Below, one piece after another: positions 52,801 through 64,000 of a DNA stretch of 64,000 bases. The stretch is from Anisakis pegreffii (lineage: Eukaryota > Nematoda > Chromadorea > Rhabditida > Anisakidae): contig JAPYMA010001609.1 in assembly GCA_035041965.1 (NCBI GenBank), positions 29,648 through 93,647 of the forward strand, read 5' to 3'. The translations under genes were made by a program, and so were the position numbers. Within the stretch, counting starts at the first letter, position 1. Every line of letters starts with the position of its first letter. The notes below the pieces were generated by a model. It was not told where the DNA came from. It ran no database searches and was given only the letters and a program-made list of their open reading frames with translations.

Positions 52801-54574
52801 TTCTCGCAATGCGGTGTCAAGAACCGCTTTCATCAGAATCAATCAACGCCAGTATCAAATAAATAATAAGTGCATAAGGATTGAACTCGTTGTAGTGGAC
52901 GGGCAGATAGTGACATGCGAATTGATTATATGCGTAATGTGCACGTGGAATAGACAATTATCGTCAAAAAGTCATTTATTTTCTCAACGGATTTTCAAGA
53001 ATATGTAAAAACTGAAGTTTTGTCTGATGAACTTGATCTTGCCTTTAGTTTTGCGAAACAAACAGTCATCGATAATGGGAAAGATCTTGAGTTAAAATCA
53101 CCACTTTGTTCACGTGGCATTATCGAAATGCAACAATATGCGATCAATAGATCAATTTGAAAAAAAAAGAGAAATTAGCTCATGGCCATTCTAGATTGCA
53201 CCATGACGATTGGTGTGAATGGTTGTGGCATTAAATGAAAAAGATTTAACCGCATGGGGTGCATAATGAATGACGGCTAGCAGTCGTGATTCGATGTGTT
53301 AACCGGCAAGAGATTTCGGCGAAATGAGTGTGCTGAAAACAGTGCTGAATACAGGAAACTGACTCACTCGTTACATGCGTATCTCATGGCATTGTTTGAT
53401 TGCCGTTGAAAAGTGGGCTTTCCGACGACCGCAAATCGTCAAACAACTCGCTGAAATCGCTCAACTAAATTAGTTCAATCCAAATTGATTTACGCTCAAC
53501 GACTCTTGATGCGTCCGTCGAAAATGAATGTTCACATGGAGAAAATAGTTGCAATCGGTTTTCCCTCGTCATATCAATCGTCATTGCCGAGAGGGGTTTT
53601 TCTTTTCCTCCGAAAAAATTCACAGACTCGAATAATTTCGCAGTGGAATCGATCAGTGAAACTTGCATTCGCGCATTCAGTGGTTAAAAAACGTCAAACG
53701 TTTTGCTCGGTCAATTTTCATGTGGTGTCATTGTTTTCTCTTGATTTATTTCTTTGTTTATTGCGTTTATACAAGAAATCTTATCATCATAAACGTCATA
53801 CTTTTGATTGCGACTCAGATCTTGTAAATCAGTGTTGTTATGACACCGATCTGGAGAAGTGAACAAATCGAACTGGATTTCGTTAAGATCGGAACTTTTA
53901 GAGATGAACTATTTATCGAATTACAACAATGACATGACCGCATGCTTGTTGACATTTCAAGGTTGCAGATCATTGATGAATTCGTAGAATAGCTGCTATG
54001 ATGTTCAAGTTTAATTGAGTACAATCAGTGATGAGCTCGGAATATCTTAGCACCGGGATTGATCTTTGTGATGTGTCCGGAACTGTGGGTGATAATGATA
54101 TGACGATGCCGCTACTTTGCATTCATTCATAAATTCTCGAATGTTAATAATGAATCTGTGAGAATATCGATTTCATTCTCACGTATATTTTTTCTTACAA
54201 TCCAGATGAAATATTTCTCCTATGTATGGACTTTGATTATCAATGTGCAAACAATGTTTTATGCACAAATGCGTTTTGCATATGCAAATCCTGAAGTTTC
54301 ATGGAGCTTGGCTAGTTTCCTTTCAGTTTTCGTTTCCCTCGTCTGAATGTCATTTTTTTAACGTGGCGAAGAATTTGTTGCATCCTCGATTGATCGTTAA
54401 CGCATTCACAACCGCATAAAAACATTTATTTGCACAAGTTCATAAGCATATTTGGACTAGTAGAAATCATATGAATTAAGGCGGAATGGTGATTTCTTTA
54501 CATGTAAATCTTTTGTTGCTGTCATCACCATTTTCAATAATGCTGCCGTCACTGCTCTCCTAATCGCTATCGGC
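49887..54574. other. upstream of the BPI-family gene, no gene resolved
   Basis: 4.7 kb that should contain the missing first exon and promoter of the BPI-family gene in its left part. I looked for a minus-strand ATG with a hydrophobic run and a phase-0 donor and found none that is convincing. Plus-strand frames at 51,889-52,269 (126 codons) and 53,485-53,862 (125 codons) have no domain and are near chance length. Confidence 0.4.
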
Positions 54575-54657
54575 ACAAGACTATTGCTGAGTGATTTTTG
54601 ATGCGACTATAAGTCGACGTTAAGGCAGTGAAATACTGAGTGAGTGAAACTCTACTT
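54575..54657 (+). repeat. direct repeat, left copy
   Basis: About 80 bases beginning ACAAGACTATTGCT and ending GTGAAACTCTACTT are repeated at 55,388-55,466, with about ten differences. This copy carries an extra four bases (GAGTGAGTG instead of GAGTG). The shared core includes AGGCAGTGAAATACTGAG. The pair flanks the probable Ly-6-like exon. It may be a dispersed repeat or a segmental duplication; no transposon ends are visible. Confidence 0.8.
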
Positions 54658-55150
54658 AAATGCTGCAAATATAATGTTTAATGATGAACATTGAGAAATT
54701 CCTGTCAACACATGAGCAGTATAATCGATGGCTACGCAATTAACTTCAGCCAAAACATTCCAAATGCAAAAATCTAATGAGTGAGTAATAAAAATCACAC
54801 AAGTTAAACTTTTCCGAGCAAATTTTTGGCACAAAAAAACAGCTAGTTAGTAGAAACAGCGTTAAGACATAGTGCGCATTCAGAACAACAACAACAATAA
54901 CAATGAAAGCACAATTTACAAGGCGCTTCTTAGAAAAAGATGACTAAAATTAAGAATCTAAGTAACGCGGTGATCAACAAATAAGCAACAAATACAGGCT
55001 GAAATGGTCACACCGTAATGATATTATAATTATGCAAAGTGTACGTTTGCGCTCATCCAAAAACACTATCTCAATGAAGTCGAAGAGATGATCAAATGCA
55101 TAAGTGACGACTGAATCCAACTGATATGTGAGTAAAGCGTATTGAGATGT

Positions 55151-55303
55151 TCAAAACAAATTTAGCAACGGAATGAGGAATAATGTAATTAAGATGCTGA
55201 CTGATGATGTTGTTGGTGATGCAAGATTGCAGAAATCGGTCAAACAACAGCACTGCAAATAACCATTGCCATTCGTTGACCAACTCCAGTAGCATCCTTC
55301 AGA
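55151..55303 (-). CDS. last exon of a Ly-6/three-finger-like GPI-anchored protein
   Basis: After a TTGCAG acceptor the exon encodes 50 residues and a stop. It contains GCYWSWSTNGNGYLQCCCLT followed by DFCN. The spacing of Cys and the final CC...D.CN signature are those of the C-terminal part of Ly-6/uPAR-type three-finger domains. A Ser/Thr linker and a hydrophobic tail (SILITLFLIPLLNLF) ending the protein follow, as in a GPI-attachment signal. Candidate upstream pieces on the same strand are a tiny exon near 56,889-56,917 (SLRCYKQME, AG before and GT after) and sequence near 56,020-56,080 (TCAVRRTHCFVS). I could not join these into one frame, so they stay unproven. The gene could also be broken. 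Confidence 0.45.
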   Translation of the reverse strand, partial: SEGCYWSWSTNGNGYLQCCCLTDFCNLASPTTSSVSILITLFLIPLLNLF

Positions 55304-55387
55304 CTGCAACTTCAAATTCAACCACATTTTTGGGAAAAATGACATTTAAAAAAAATTGCCCAACATCTTTACTCACTGAGATGTTCA

Positions 55388-55466
55388 ACAAGACTATTGC
55401 TAAGGGATTTTTGACGTAACCATAAGTCGACATAAAGGCAGTGAAATACTGAGTGAAACTCTACTT
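55388..55466 (+). repeat. direct repeat, right copy
   Basis: Partner of 54,575-54,657 in the same orientation, about 810 bases downstream. It begins ACAAGACTATTGCTAAGGG and ends GAGTGAAACTCTACTT. Confidence 0.8.
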
Positions 55467-57420
55467 GAAGGGACATCAACTTCCAGGATGCGAATAACTG
55501 AACGAATGCATCAATGTTCAACAAAAATCAAGTAGGTCCAAAATTTTCGCATTTCGCATAATTAAAAAGTACGAGGAGTATTATAGGGAAATTGTATGTT
55601 GGACAGACTTTTCAATTCAAATGCTAGCTTGAAAATGCACATCGCTAAAGAATACTGGCAATCCCACACATAAATTTTCTTGCGTGAAAACAAAATCGCA
55701 TATGAAAACAAAACCGAATAAGGGATCTGCGGAATGATAAATTATTCGAACGACCACGATGTAATCATCAAAAATTTACGCATGAATGCATTGTATTAGG
55801 AGCAGATGACCGCTCACTCGCAACCGGTCAAATAAATGACTGTTTATGTCGTAAAGAATGATTGCGGCTTAATGAGATAAATGAGATTTTTCGGATCCGT
55901 TTATCAGCGAAATGATTTGAGCGTGAACATAAAAACTGAACAATCAAAATGATATTCCGTAGGTTCCTTGATCATCACGATTTTCAAAATTTTCATTTTT
56001 TTCTGAAAGCATTTTAATGCTCACAAAACAATGAGTTCGCCTTACCGCACATGTTGCGAGAGTGAACAATTCAAATATGCTTGTACTCGAGCATCCTTTC
56101 AGTAAACCCCAAATTTCATCGTTCAGTCGTCCTTGCGATTTCAAGCAAAAACTATACGAATAGAAACAGGTTTGTATGTCGGGACCCTGAACATTTATTA
56201 ATTTTTGTCAAAGATTTGTCGTCGAGAAAACATTCACAATTCAATTCTTGCTCTGCTTCTAATTTATGATCCTACAAAACCAATGCTCGTAGCACTTTGT
56301 GGTACTAAACCTGATTGTTCACCTTGGAAGATCTTCTTCGGAAGCATGTCTAATTTGTGGCTCTATCTGGAAATATTTGCTCTCGATAAATTTTGTGTTG
56401 TCAACATCCGCTCATAAATAGTCAGTTGTACGTGCATAAAAGCGAAGTAAGTGGAATTGTGTCAGAAACTAGCGATAATTACAACCACTAAGCAAATATT
56501 TGCTGTTGAAGTTTCAATTCAAGCACCTTCTATGAATTTTTCAGCAATGGCTTCAAAAGAACTCTTCTCTTATTAATTTCTCGAGAGTTCCTGAATCGCT
56601 AGCAACCATATTTAGTGCTGCGGTAGGCTGAAGGCCGCCGCTCACTCCTTATTTTATGCACACTAAGTTAAAGAGTTCATTGGGCATGAATCCTTTGAAA
56701 AACGCTGTTTTCGCGACAGTGAACATATATACCTACTTACTTACTTATTCAATTACGTATTGTAGAGGGTCAATAAGGCGCTGAATTGTAAATATAAACA
56801 AACAATGACTACGAAATGCAAATTGAGCGCATCAACCTGACTGTAATCGTTTCCGTTAAATGATACCTCCATTTGCTTGTAACACCTCAGTGACACTGCA
56901 GAATCGTGAAGATAGAGCATCACCAAAATGCCGCTTAATTTTACCATCTCTGAACTTATCTGATCGTACGATCGTTCGATTCGACCCTGCAGACAGTTTT
57001 CGGTTCAAAATTTCTTCTCAATTCAAAGTGAATGAACGAAACAAATCGTTGTTCCTCAAGCTCAACGTTTCCTACAGCTCAGAGTTGGAAACAAATTTCA
57101 AGCAAATTCATATTCGACGCAATGTCAAGTCAAAAGATCGATCAAAATGGTTGAAATAATCTACCGAAAAACTTCCTTGCATGAAATAATCGATTTGCTA
57201 GTACTGATGATGGCCCAATCAAACGGTCTTTCGGTAATCCTAGAATAGAGCTGTCGTTCTCTGCCACAACACTTACAGTCACTGTCATATTCACGACCTC
57301 CACGCGAAATTTTGCACCTATATTCAAAAAATCCTCTCAAAACTATTGGCTTAAGCATGCAATGACATCACCACAAACAGAACTAGCAGACAAACAAGCA
57401 ATAATCAACCAGCATAAAAT
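55467..57420. other. stretch with possible Ly-6-like upstream exons
   Basis: 2 kb upstream of the Ly-6-like last exon. Apart from the two candidate pieces listed with that exon, there is a minus-strand segment near 57,288-57,330 between a TATAG and a GTAAGT donor, and a plus-strand frame of 99 codons at 56,860-57,159 without a domain. A GC-rich spot at 56,615-56,650 contains TGCGGTAGGCTGAAGG, also found near 63,868. No firm gene. Confidence 0.3.
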
Positions 57421-57636
57421 TCATTTGTCTTGACGTAAGATGTGCATCGGTAAACGCACTGATTGACGCTGATAATGCACTTGATGAGCAAGCGAAATGT
57501 GCATGGAATGCCTTAAAACTGGTGGACTCGAAAATGTGCCCGAAGCAAATGGCTGAGAGAGGAACGGCGATGAAAGAAGAACAAGACAGAGGACAACTGC
57601 GATAACCAGAAGAGACACGAACGTTTCGTCGTACAA
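57421..57636 (-). CDS. possible small secreted or membrane protein, 71 residues
   Basis: A single frame from ATG to TGA. It starts MYDETFVSLLVIAVVLCLVL, a typical signal peptide or signal anchor, and then has a polar, His- and Gln-rich tail ending LPMHILRQDK. No family is recognised and no upstream exon was found. A GTGCATT inside the frame could serve as a donor, so this might be the first exon of the Ly-6-like gene that ends at 55,151. The hydrophobic start is the only support. Confidence 0.25.
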   Translation of the reverse strand: MYDETFVSLLVIAVVLCLVLLSSPFLSQPFASGTFSSPPVLRHSMHISLAHQVHYQRQSVRLPMHILRQDK

Positions 57637-58386
57637 ACCAAAACGCTAGTTAATAGCAACGAACATCTTATCTAAACTAACTTCATAACATCAATTTGGT
57701 GCTGGCTCTTAAAACATTCCAAAATGTCTGTCGATCATTTGAAAACATAGATTGGATTTGTTGCTTTTTTGCTGAGATCCGGTAGGGAATGTCAAATGTA
57801 CAACCAGATTATGCTGTGTGAGAGGCTGCTTTCCCGGTGAAGACACTTTTTGAAGTCGTCATTTGAGAAGCGCTCAAATATTTCGAGGTTCCATTAGCAC
57901 ATCCGTTCAACCGCTCGAATATGCGTATGAATTTGGTCAAGTTCATCTTACTATCGGGGTGAGAGAAGCGGAGTGCAGCAAACAGCGAATTGTTGCTTAC
58001 AATTAGGGATGATTGTTCATGTCATCCATGCTAATTTCCAAGTTTCAAGCAAAATAGTAACAATTTCCATTATTTTACCAATCGTTGCTATTAGAAGCAT
58101 CAAATGTTTTAACCTAAAAGATCAAAATTTAGATATCAGCCAACAAAAAGGTGCATTTTTAAATGCTTACATGCAATAAACATTCGAAGAAGTGAATGCA
58201 TCCTGAACGAATGAATTTTGTGTTCGTCGATTAGATTTATTTCGTCCAGATGCATTTTCATCTCATCATTTCCTCGCTTCTCTCCATGCGTATTCGTCAT
58301 TCGCTTGTCCTTGTACAGTTTATTCAATCACGACAAATTTATTCGTCTCATTTCCGATTACTTTCATTCTTTTTCAATAGTCTGAC
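57637..58386. other. spacer, nothing recognised
   Basis: 750 bases with short frames only, without domains, repeats or RNA genes that I can recognise. Confidence 0.4.
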
Positions 58387-58614
58387 TTAGGCGAAGTTTA
58401 ACGGTAACGCTCGCGAATGGGTGCTCATCTTATCAGAATACCAAGCAATTGCTTGGAAAACATTCAAAATGAGAGCAAAAAAAGTCCCAAAAATAGCAAA
58501 ATTCCAGCAAATTTTCCAAAGAAGTTTATCTGAGACCAATTGGATTATCGTATGTGCCATTGAAGTAGTAATGACTCCAGCGAGAATACAAGAGACATGT
58601 TGCTTAATACTCAT
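58387..58614 (-). CDS. possible membrane protein fragment, 75 residues
   Basis: The minus-strand frame ends at TAA 58,387 and contains two hydrophobic segments, around CILAGVITTSMAHTIIQLV and ICWNFAIFGTFFALILNVF, followed by a polar tail ending RALPLNFA. The frame stays open about 18 codons upstream of the first ATG, so it could be the last exon of a longer multi-pass protein. I do not recognise the family. Plus-strand frames over the same bases are shadows. Confidence 0.25.
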   Translation of the reverse strand: MSIKQHVSCILAGVITTSMAHTIIQLVSDKLLWKICWNFAIFGTFFALILNVFQAIAWYSDKMSTHSRALPLNFA

Positions 58615-59728
58615 TTGTTTGATAGGTTCATTAGCAAACCCAATGACGATTGCAATTCGCTCTCATGAGTGAACATTTGATTCTTTTAACATCGAAATTT
58701 TTTGCTTGATGAATTCGTTTGTTTCTTTTTCTCTGGAAATACTCTGGTAGTTGATTATCATGGGGAACACGGAACTATTTTGTTAGTAATTCCAAAATGT
58801 CAGTGCTAGTGGATGCATCATTTCGAGTTGAATTCATTTCGAATTTGCTTCGTTCAAATGTCACACTGCTCGTCATCTTCATTCAGTTCCGAACGAAACT
58901 CAATGGATGGTCATTAATGTCTTTCTTTTATTGGTTATCGATGTTGCTGTAACCGTAGAGGTGGGTGAAACTCTTGTGAGCTATGAAATCGAATTTGTTC
59001 ATGGGATTTAATTGTTCCTAGCTTCTAAAGAAAAAAGAAAAGCTTACCAAATTAAAGTCGAGTTGGGCGAATGATTGAACGTTGAAACGTTCCATAAAAA
59101 TGGATTTATGTTATCCCATTGACTGAATAAGGCTTACTTGTTCGTATTTTGATTGTTTTTTTTTGACGGCATCTAAGACCAATTTATTCTTTTCATTAGA
59201 TCAGTCTACGATGCTTTTGAAACAATGACAGATCATGATCTGTTCAGAAGTTTTCAATCGAGTTCGTAATGGATGAAATTATGGAGAATTGCATCGTTTC
59301 TCCAATAAAGATATCCAGTGGCGTGTATCAACATTCATTTTCTTGCCAATTCCAGCGATCGAACTGAACATGGACAGTGCAAGACAATAATGGTCATGTG
59401 CGAGTCATGATTTAGGAATCCACGGAGTTGCATTACTGTAACCACCGCTACCCTCTAGGGATTCACACAGAGCTGCATTCAAGATGTATAGACACTCAGT
59501 TTCATGAGTTTCTGGAGCATATAGGAGAGCTAATTCGACTCGAGCGTTTTAGATGGAATATTACACATTTTGAAGAAAGAGCTTCATTTTAGAGCATTTT
59601 AGACTCTGTTCACATTTGATCTGTTTACTGGTCAGTTGCAATTTAAATCGGAAATTGAAGTGTGCGTTGTTTGCGAGTGAGCTGCATGATTTCAAGCTGC
59701 TCTGGTGACTCGCATAGTCCTATTTAGC
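58615..59728. other. T-rich spacer, nothing recognised
   Basis: 1.1 kb with no supported gene, RNA or mobile element. Confidence 0.4.
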
Positions 59729-59810
59729 ATTGAAGAGAACTCGCACAGTTCTCTTCAATCCAAAAGAGATTTTGCATAGTTCTCTTTAGCATTGAAAAGA
59801 GCTCTTATAG
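59713..59810. repeat. hairpin with 12-bp arms inside a 61-bp period repeat
   Basis: ATTGAAGAGAAC at 59,729-59,740 and GTTCTCTTCAAT at 59,748-59,759 are exact reverse complements with a seven-base loop. The segment GCATAGTCCTATTTAGCATT near 59,713 recurs near 59,774 as GCATAGTTCTCTTTAGCATT, followed again by GAA(G/A)AGA. It looks like a small local repeat able to fold; no gene is adjacent. Confidence 0.7.
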
Positions 59811-60489
59811 TTCCCTTCAGTAAGGAAGACTATTTTTGTGTTCTTGTGGCAATTCGCTTTGCCCACATTATTTCCATTGCTTTTAAAATTGAGGAGAAAT
59901 GGAGTTTGCTTTACTTTTCACGCTTTTCGCTAATAATTTTTTCTATTTTTTACTATATGACCTTCATTTTTTTCGGTGTTTTTTGCGCCTTCTGGTTCCT
60001 CTGATGCCTTTATAATTGTTTTGGGCATCTTGATGTATGTAACGTGATTATATTTTCCTACGGTTTCCTGTGTTCTGTTTCGATTCATTCAAATCATGTC
60101 ATCTCATTATTTAATAGTGGTAATGAAACCTATTAAAATTGTGATGATCGATTCGAATGATTCTAGAAATTCTATTCAGCTTACGTAAATTTTTGTCCGT
60201 AAAGTTGATAGTTGTGGATGTCAGCAGTCTGTTTTATGTGTCCATGCGTTAATGTTAAACGTCTATCGAATACAACATGTTTTCCATTCATCATTTATTT
60301 ATGTTTTCAGGCAATTTCAGGCGTATTCCAAAAAAACTAGGGTTGTATCTTTTTCTCTCAACTCCAAGAAGCGTTGATGATTTTTTGGAACCGTCTCGCT
60401 TATTTGGGGCGCTCAATCCTATTCATTGTTTGCGCATTGATCAGTGTACACGAAGAATGAGCAATTTCAGGATCAACATTTTCAGTCTA

Positions 60490-60685
60490 AGGATACTCTC
60501 AGGTTTCCACAGCAGCATGTCATTCGAAATTTTCAAGATTTTAATGTTCACGCGATTACTTGCATGAGTGATGAGCTCATCCTCCAGTGAAATCAAAAAC
60601 AAAACGAACAAGACCGGCCATCAGATTCTCCAATTTCAGAAAAGTATACATGTTATGTGACGGTTTTGCTCGCTGTTCGGATTTT
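60490..60685 (-). repeat. distant relative of the tandem unit near 11-13 kb
   Basis: GATACTCTCAGGTTTCC near 60,494 and TTTCAGAAAAGTATACATG near 60,642 followed by GACGGTTTTGC repeat, in the same order, the two blocks that bound the element at 12,717-13,112 and occur reversed in each tandem unit. Here they are about 150 bases apart. Assigned by eye on short blocks. Confidence 0.4.
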
Positions 60686-63600
60686 GTCGATCACTCGATA
60701 TATGCATGCTGAGATAATTTATATTATTCATTCAGCGGTTTTGTTGAAACTATCCCTAAGTACTTCATTGCTGGGAAGCGATTCGCTTATCAGAGCGATT
60801 CGAATGCTTAGAAATTAACGCTTAGAAATGTATTGAGCGTCTCAATTGTATCAATCATGCATTCACTTGCGTTTCTTCTTGATTCAAGCTGATGATGATA
60901 ACAATGAATAGTATCCCATAAAAACAATCTGATATCATTACTTAAAATAGAATGCTCTAGTCTCCAACAAAGGCATAAGTTCTAAATCCACTGTTCTTTT
61001 TGATGATACACTTTCAAACAGCTGATTATAGATCAAAATTTTTTACACCGATGTGTTGTCAACACAATGAAATTTCGCAATAGGCATGTGAATGCATGAC
61101 GTCAAAAAGCGTAAAGCGACGTTCCATACTTACAATGCTTTAAACACGCACGTGCACACCTACGCACGCTCGCATCCGAGGCATGACACTCGAGATTTAT
61201 TAAACTTCTGCATATCTACTTTCTCCTATATTCGCGTTCTATTTTCCTTCTTACTAGTCATTGCAATGCTATTTCGACTGATAAGATGATCAAGCACCCC
61301 GCCCATCCATCGATTTTTACTGCATCTAACTCCACTTTGATGGCTTACATCGCTTTCAATTAAGTTACAATGAATGTTTCACTGCTTCCATTTGTTATTC
61401 ATTTGATTTATGAAATCCATTTTCCATTTTCAATGGAATTCCATTTTTCCTTAACAGTCTAAGAGTTTCGATCCATGCCCGTATCAAATTTTTTCCTAAA
61501 CTCTAACAAAAGATCCAGAAACTCCATGCAATCATTCAAATCACCAAATTTCGTGAATGAGGATATTTGATAACAATCTCGATTGATAATATCCTCTCCG
61601 ATTAGTATTGTTAGCGTTCTCCAGAATTTCATTCGCATTCTGGAATGAAACAGTTTCTAAGATCCTGGAGAATGATTTCTGGTAAATAACATTTCTTTTT
61701 TTTCATTGATATTGGAATTCTTTTGCTAGCAGTATAGCATAATAATATGTGCACGCTTTGTTGATCTCGTTTTGATCACATATGTGCACACTATGAATTC
61801 TATCGATGTGTCAATGGTAACATACCAATTGATCACGACTGATCATGTTAAAGTCGCTGCCTCACTCATAATATTGATGTATACATTTACTTCTATCATG
61901 TTTGATTTGTGCGGTTGAGCGGTGGTGCGTGATGTATGTTTATATATGTTATTCATGATTTTAGTCGGTTCACGTATTTTCTGATTCGACGTTGCGCATT
62001 AAACGTTTCGAGTTCAAATAATGTTACAATTTGTCATGAATATTATTATCGTATTGTTTGATAGGTCGATGATTGCAAAGATTAAGGGGAGATATAATAA
62101 AGGGCCATGTTCTTCTAAAGAGTGGAGGGTGGAAAGGTCATCTAGACCCAATCTTTGAATTTAGTTTAAATGCTGAAATATGGTAACTTTTGGTAGGGTG
62201 TAGGTGATGTCTTCTTAAATCATCACCATCGCTATATTAGCGTGAAGCGTTAATAACGTGTGCGAATAATTTATAAATGAGAAACGTGTTATCAGTAAGA
62301 ATCGTATTGAACTGCATATGGTGAAAACTGCGAATTAATTATTTAATATCGTCTCAGACGTGCGTAGTTGTGAAGCGAGCGAGCGAACAGACTACAGTAA
62401 TGGTCATTGGCAGCGAACTTGGTAATCATTGGTCAAATTCATTGGTGACAAGCTACCGTAACATCAATCTAAAGTGAGGAATTGGATCAAATTGTGATGA
62501 TTTAATTTGTTATTTGGTGGTTTGGAATGACTTTATTGTCAATCAGTATTGCTAACTTTCCCCGATCTAACGTAAATCTAGCGTATATTCAGTGACTATG
62601 ATGTATCTCATTAATATTCAGTGGCAAATGTGTTGATGTAGGCTATTAAATAGTTAGTCGAAATGATACATGATCTTGTAGCATTATACCGTTGTTCAAT
62701 TCCAGACAGAATGGCTGTGTTGACATTGACTTCAATGGACATCCGGACACGACGATCGACGATGGTGGCCAGATGACGGTCGTGGTGTTAACAACAACAG
62801 TGTTCATTAGCAATCGACAACAGTTATAGTAATGCGACACCAATGTGCGAATCCATTAGACGACATCAGTATTTAAAACAACGGCAATATTTAATACTAA
62901 TATGACAACAACACACAACTATCAACAAATAACTATCAGATACGACCCCAAGGCGCAAGGAAGCGCCAGGTTAGGAGTTTCGATTTTATTATTTAATCAC
63001 TTTTCACTTCATTAGGATTAGAATAAATGATAAGTAACATCACCTTATTTTTCATCATTTATTTTCATTTCATTTCGAACTTAGGGACTGCAAAATAAAA
63101 TTGAGTCGTGGTCAGTGACCACATTTTATGCATGTTTTATTCTTTCATTCATGCATTCATATGTAAATTTTTGTGCATTGTATGTTTGTATGTGTTGTTG
63201 ATTATTTGTTAGCCATAATTTGTTTATATTAACTCATGATGGGTATTTGATCATATGACACTGATATTGTTATGTATTATCCTGTGATATGACACTTTTC
63301 ATCGTTTGTGGAATTATGTCATGCGATTTTCGAGTCGCTTATGGCACCTCTAATTTCCTAACTGGGTGATTGATTTAGTGCTTTCTGATTTTGTTGTTTG
63401 TATTATTCATGCTGTATTACCATTGTTACTTTGAATTATTGTTATTACTGTTCAATGTGATGTATTTCTATTTTTGTATTGTCATATACAGGGAAATTTA
63501 TTGAGCCATCACGATCACTATATATCTACGACATCCGCGAATTTCTTTTATCCATTTGAAGGGACTCTGGATGACACAAATGCATATATTCTGATAATAT

Positions 63601-64000
63601 TCCAATTTATTTTCTGTGAACCATCTATTCAGTTCCCTCAGGAATAAAAAAATCTCATCTGAAAATATTGCATATCGAAGAATGAAAATTTCGTGAAAGC
63701 TGAATTGGCTCATTACATTTTGATTCTCATTTTGTAAATTTAATGATTTGCAGAAATATTATCGTATTTGTTGTTAACCATTGTCAGAAATGTTTTCAAT
63801 ATGTATTTGTCTATTCATTTTGTACATTCATCATTGTTGTCAATATTTTGAATCATTTTTTAACTGATGCGGTAGGGTGAAGGAGGGATGCGGCACGTGA
63901 TGACCCGCTTAACTCCGGATCCAGAGGTAGGGACTTGGACTGCTTATTGATATGGCCCGTCCCACCTAATTGAACTTCTTTTTCATTTTGTGCACCTCCC
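60686..64000. other. T-rich right edge, no gene recognised
   Basis: 3.3 kb, T-rich on the plus strand, with only short frames. 62,950-62,968 holds the small inverted repeat GGCGCAAGGAAGCGCC. The last 140 bases (63,865-63,980) are unusually GC-rich for the window and begin TGATGCGGTAGGGTGAAGG; they may be the edge of an element or exon that continues outside. Confidence 0.4.

Noticed and set aside
1..64000. CRISPR arrays, bacterial operons, riboswitches or phage genes
   Set aside because: The window is eukaryotic with spliced genes; the repeats seen lack the spacer pattern of CRISPR arrays.

Overview
This window looks like nuclear DNA of a nematode. It is AT-rich, its genes are split by introns of about 50 to 900 bases, most 3' splice sites read TTTCAG or close to it, and one gene encodes the centralspindlin RhoGAP CYK-4. 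Another is a secreted LBP/BPI protein of a type found in worms. The species cannot be named from the sequence. Every gene that could be modelled with confidence lies on the minus strand.

Left third (1-15.7 kb): three complete, tandem, same-strand copies of a trans-2-enoyl-CoA reductase gene (MECR family; called A, B and C here). Each has seven exons with the same intron positions and phases, giving proteins of 339, 344 and 344 residues. Copies B and C are close relatives and carry a gene-conversion tract over exons 4-5; copy A is older. None encodes a visible mitochondrial presequence. Between B and C lies a satellite-like array of about six and a half units of 238-248 bp, in two unit types. 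Next to it is a relative in inverted orientation, and a second relative lies near 60.5 kb.

Middle (15.7-37.4 kb): mostly gene-poor. Between 19 and 23.5 kb there are splice-consistent minus-strand models of small proteins of no recognised family (19,088-19,563 and 21,184-22,442). A single-exon reading frame and an unresolved plus-strand coding-like patch lie beside them. From 23.4 to 37.4 kb only repeats and unsupported reading frames were found.

Right of centre (37.4-50 kb): a 14-exon cyk-4/RACGAP1 gene (coiled coil, C1 zinc finger, RhoGAP domain with arginine finger), then a 10-exon LBP/BPI-family gene whose signal-peptide exon was not found. Between them is a tRNA-derived, SINE-like insertion with a target-site duplication.

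Right end (50-64 kb): no complete gene. It holds the last exon of a probable Ly-6-like GPI-anchored protein between two 80-bp direct repeats, two membrane or secreted reading frames of unknown status, a strong hairpin with repeats, and T-rich DNA. The recognised genes (enoyl reduction in fatty-acid synthesis, cytokinesis, lipid or LPS binding) share no pathway; they are ordinary neighbours, not an operon with one function.
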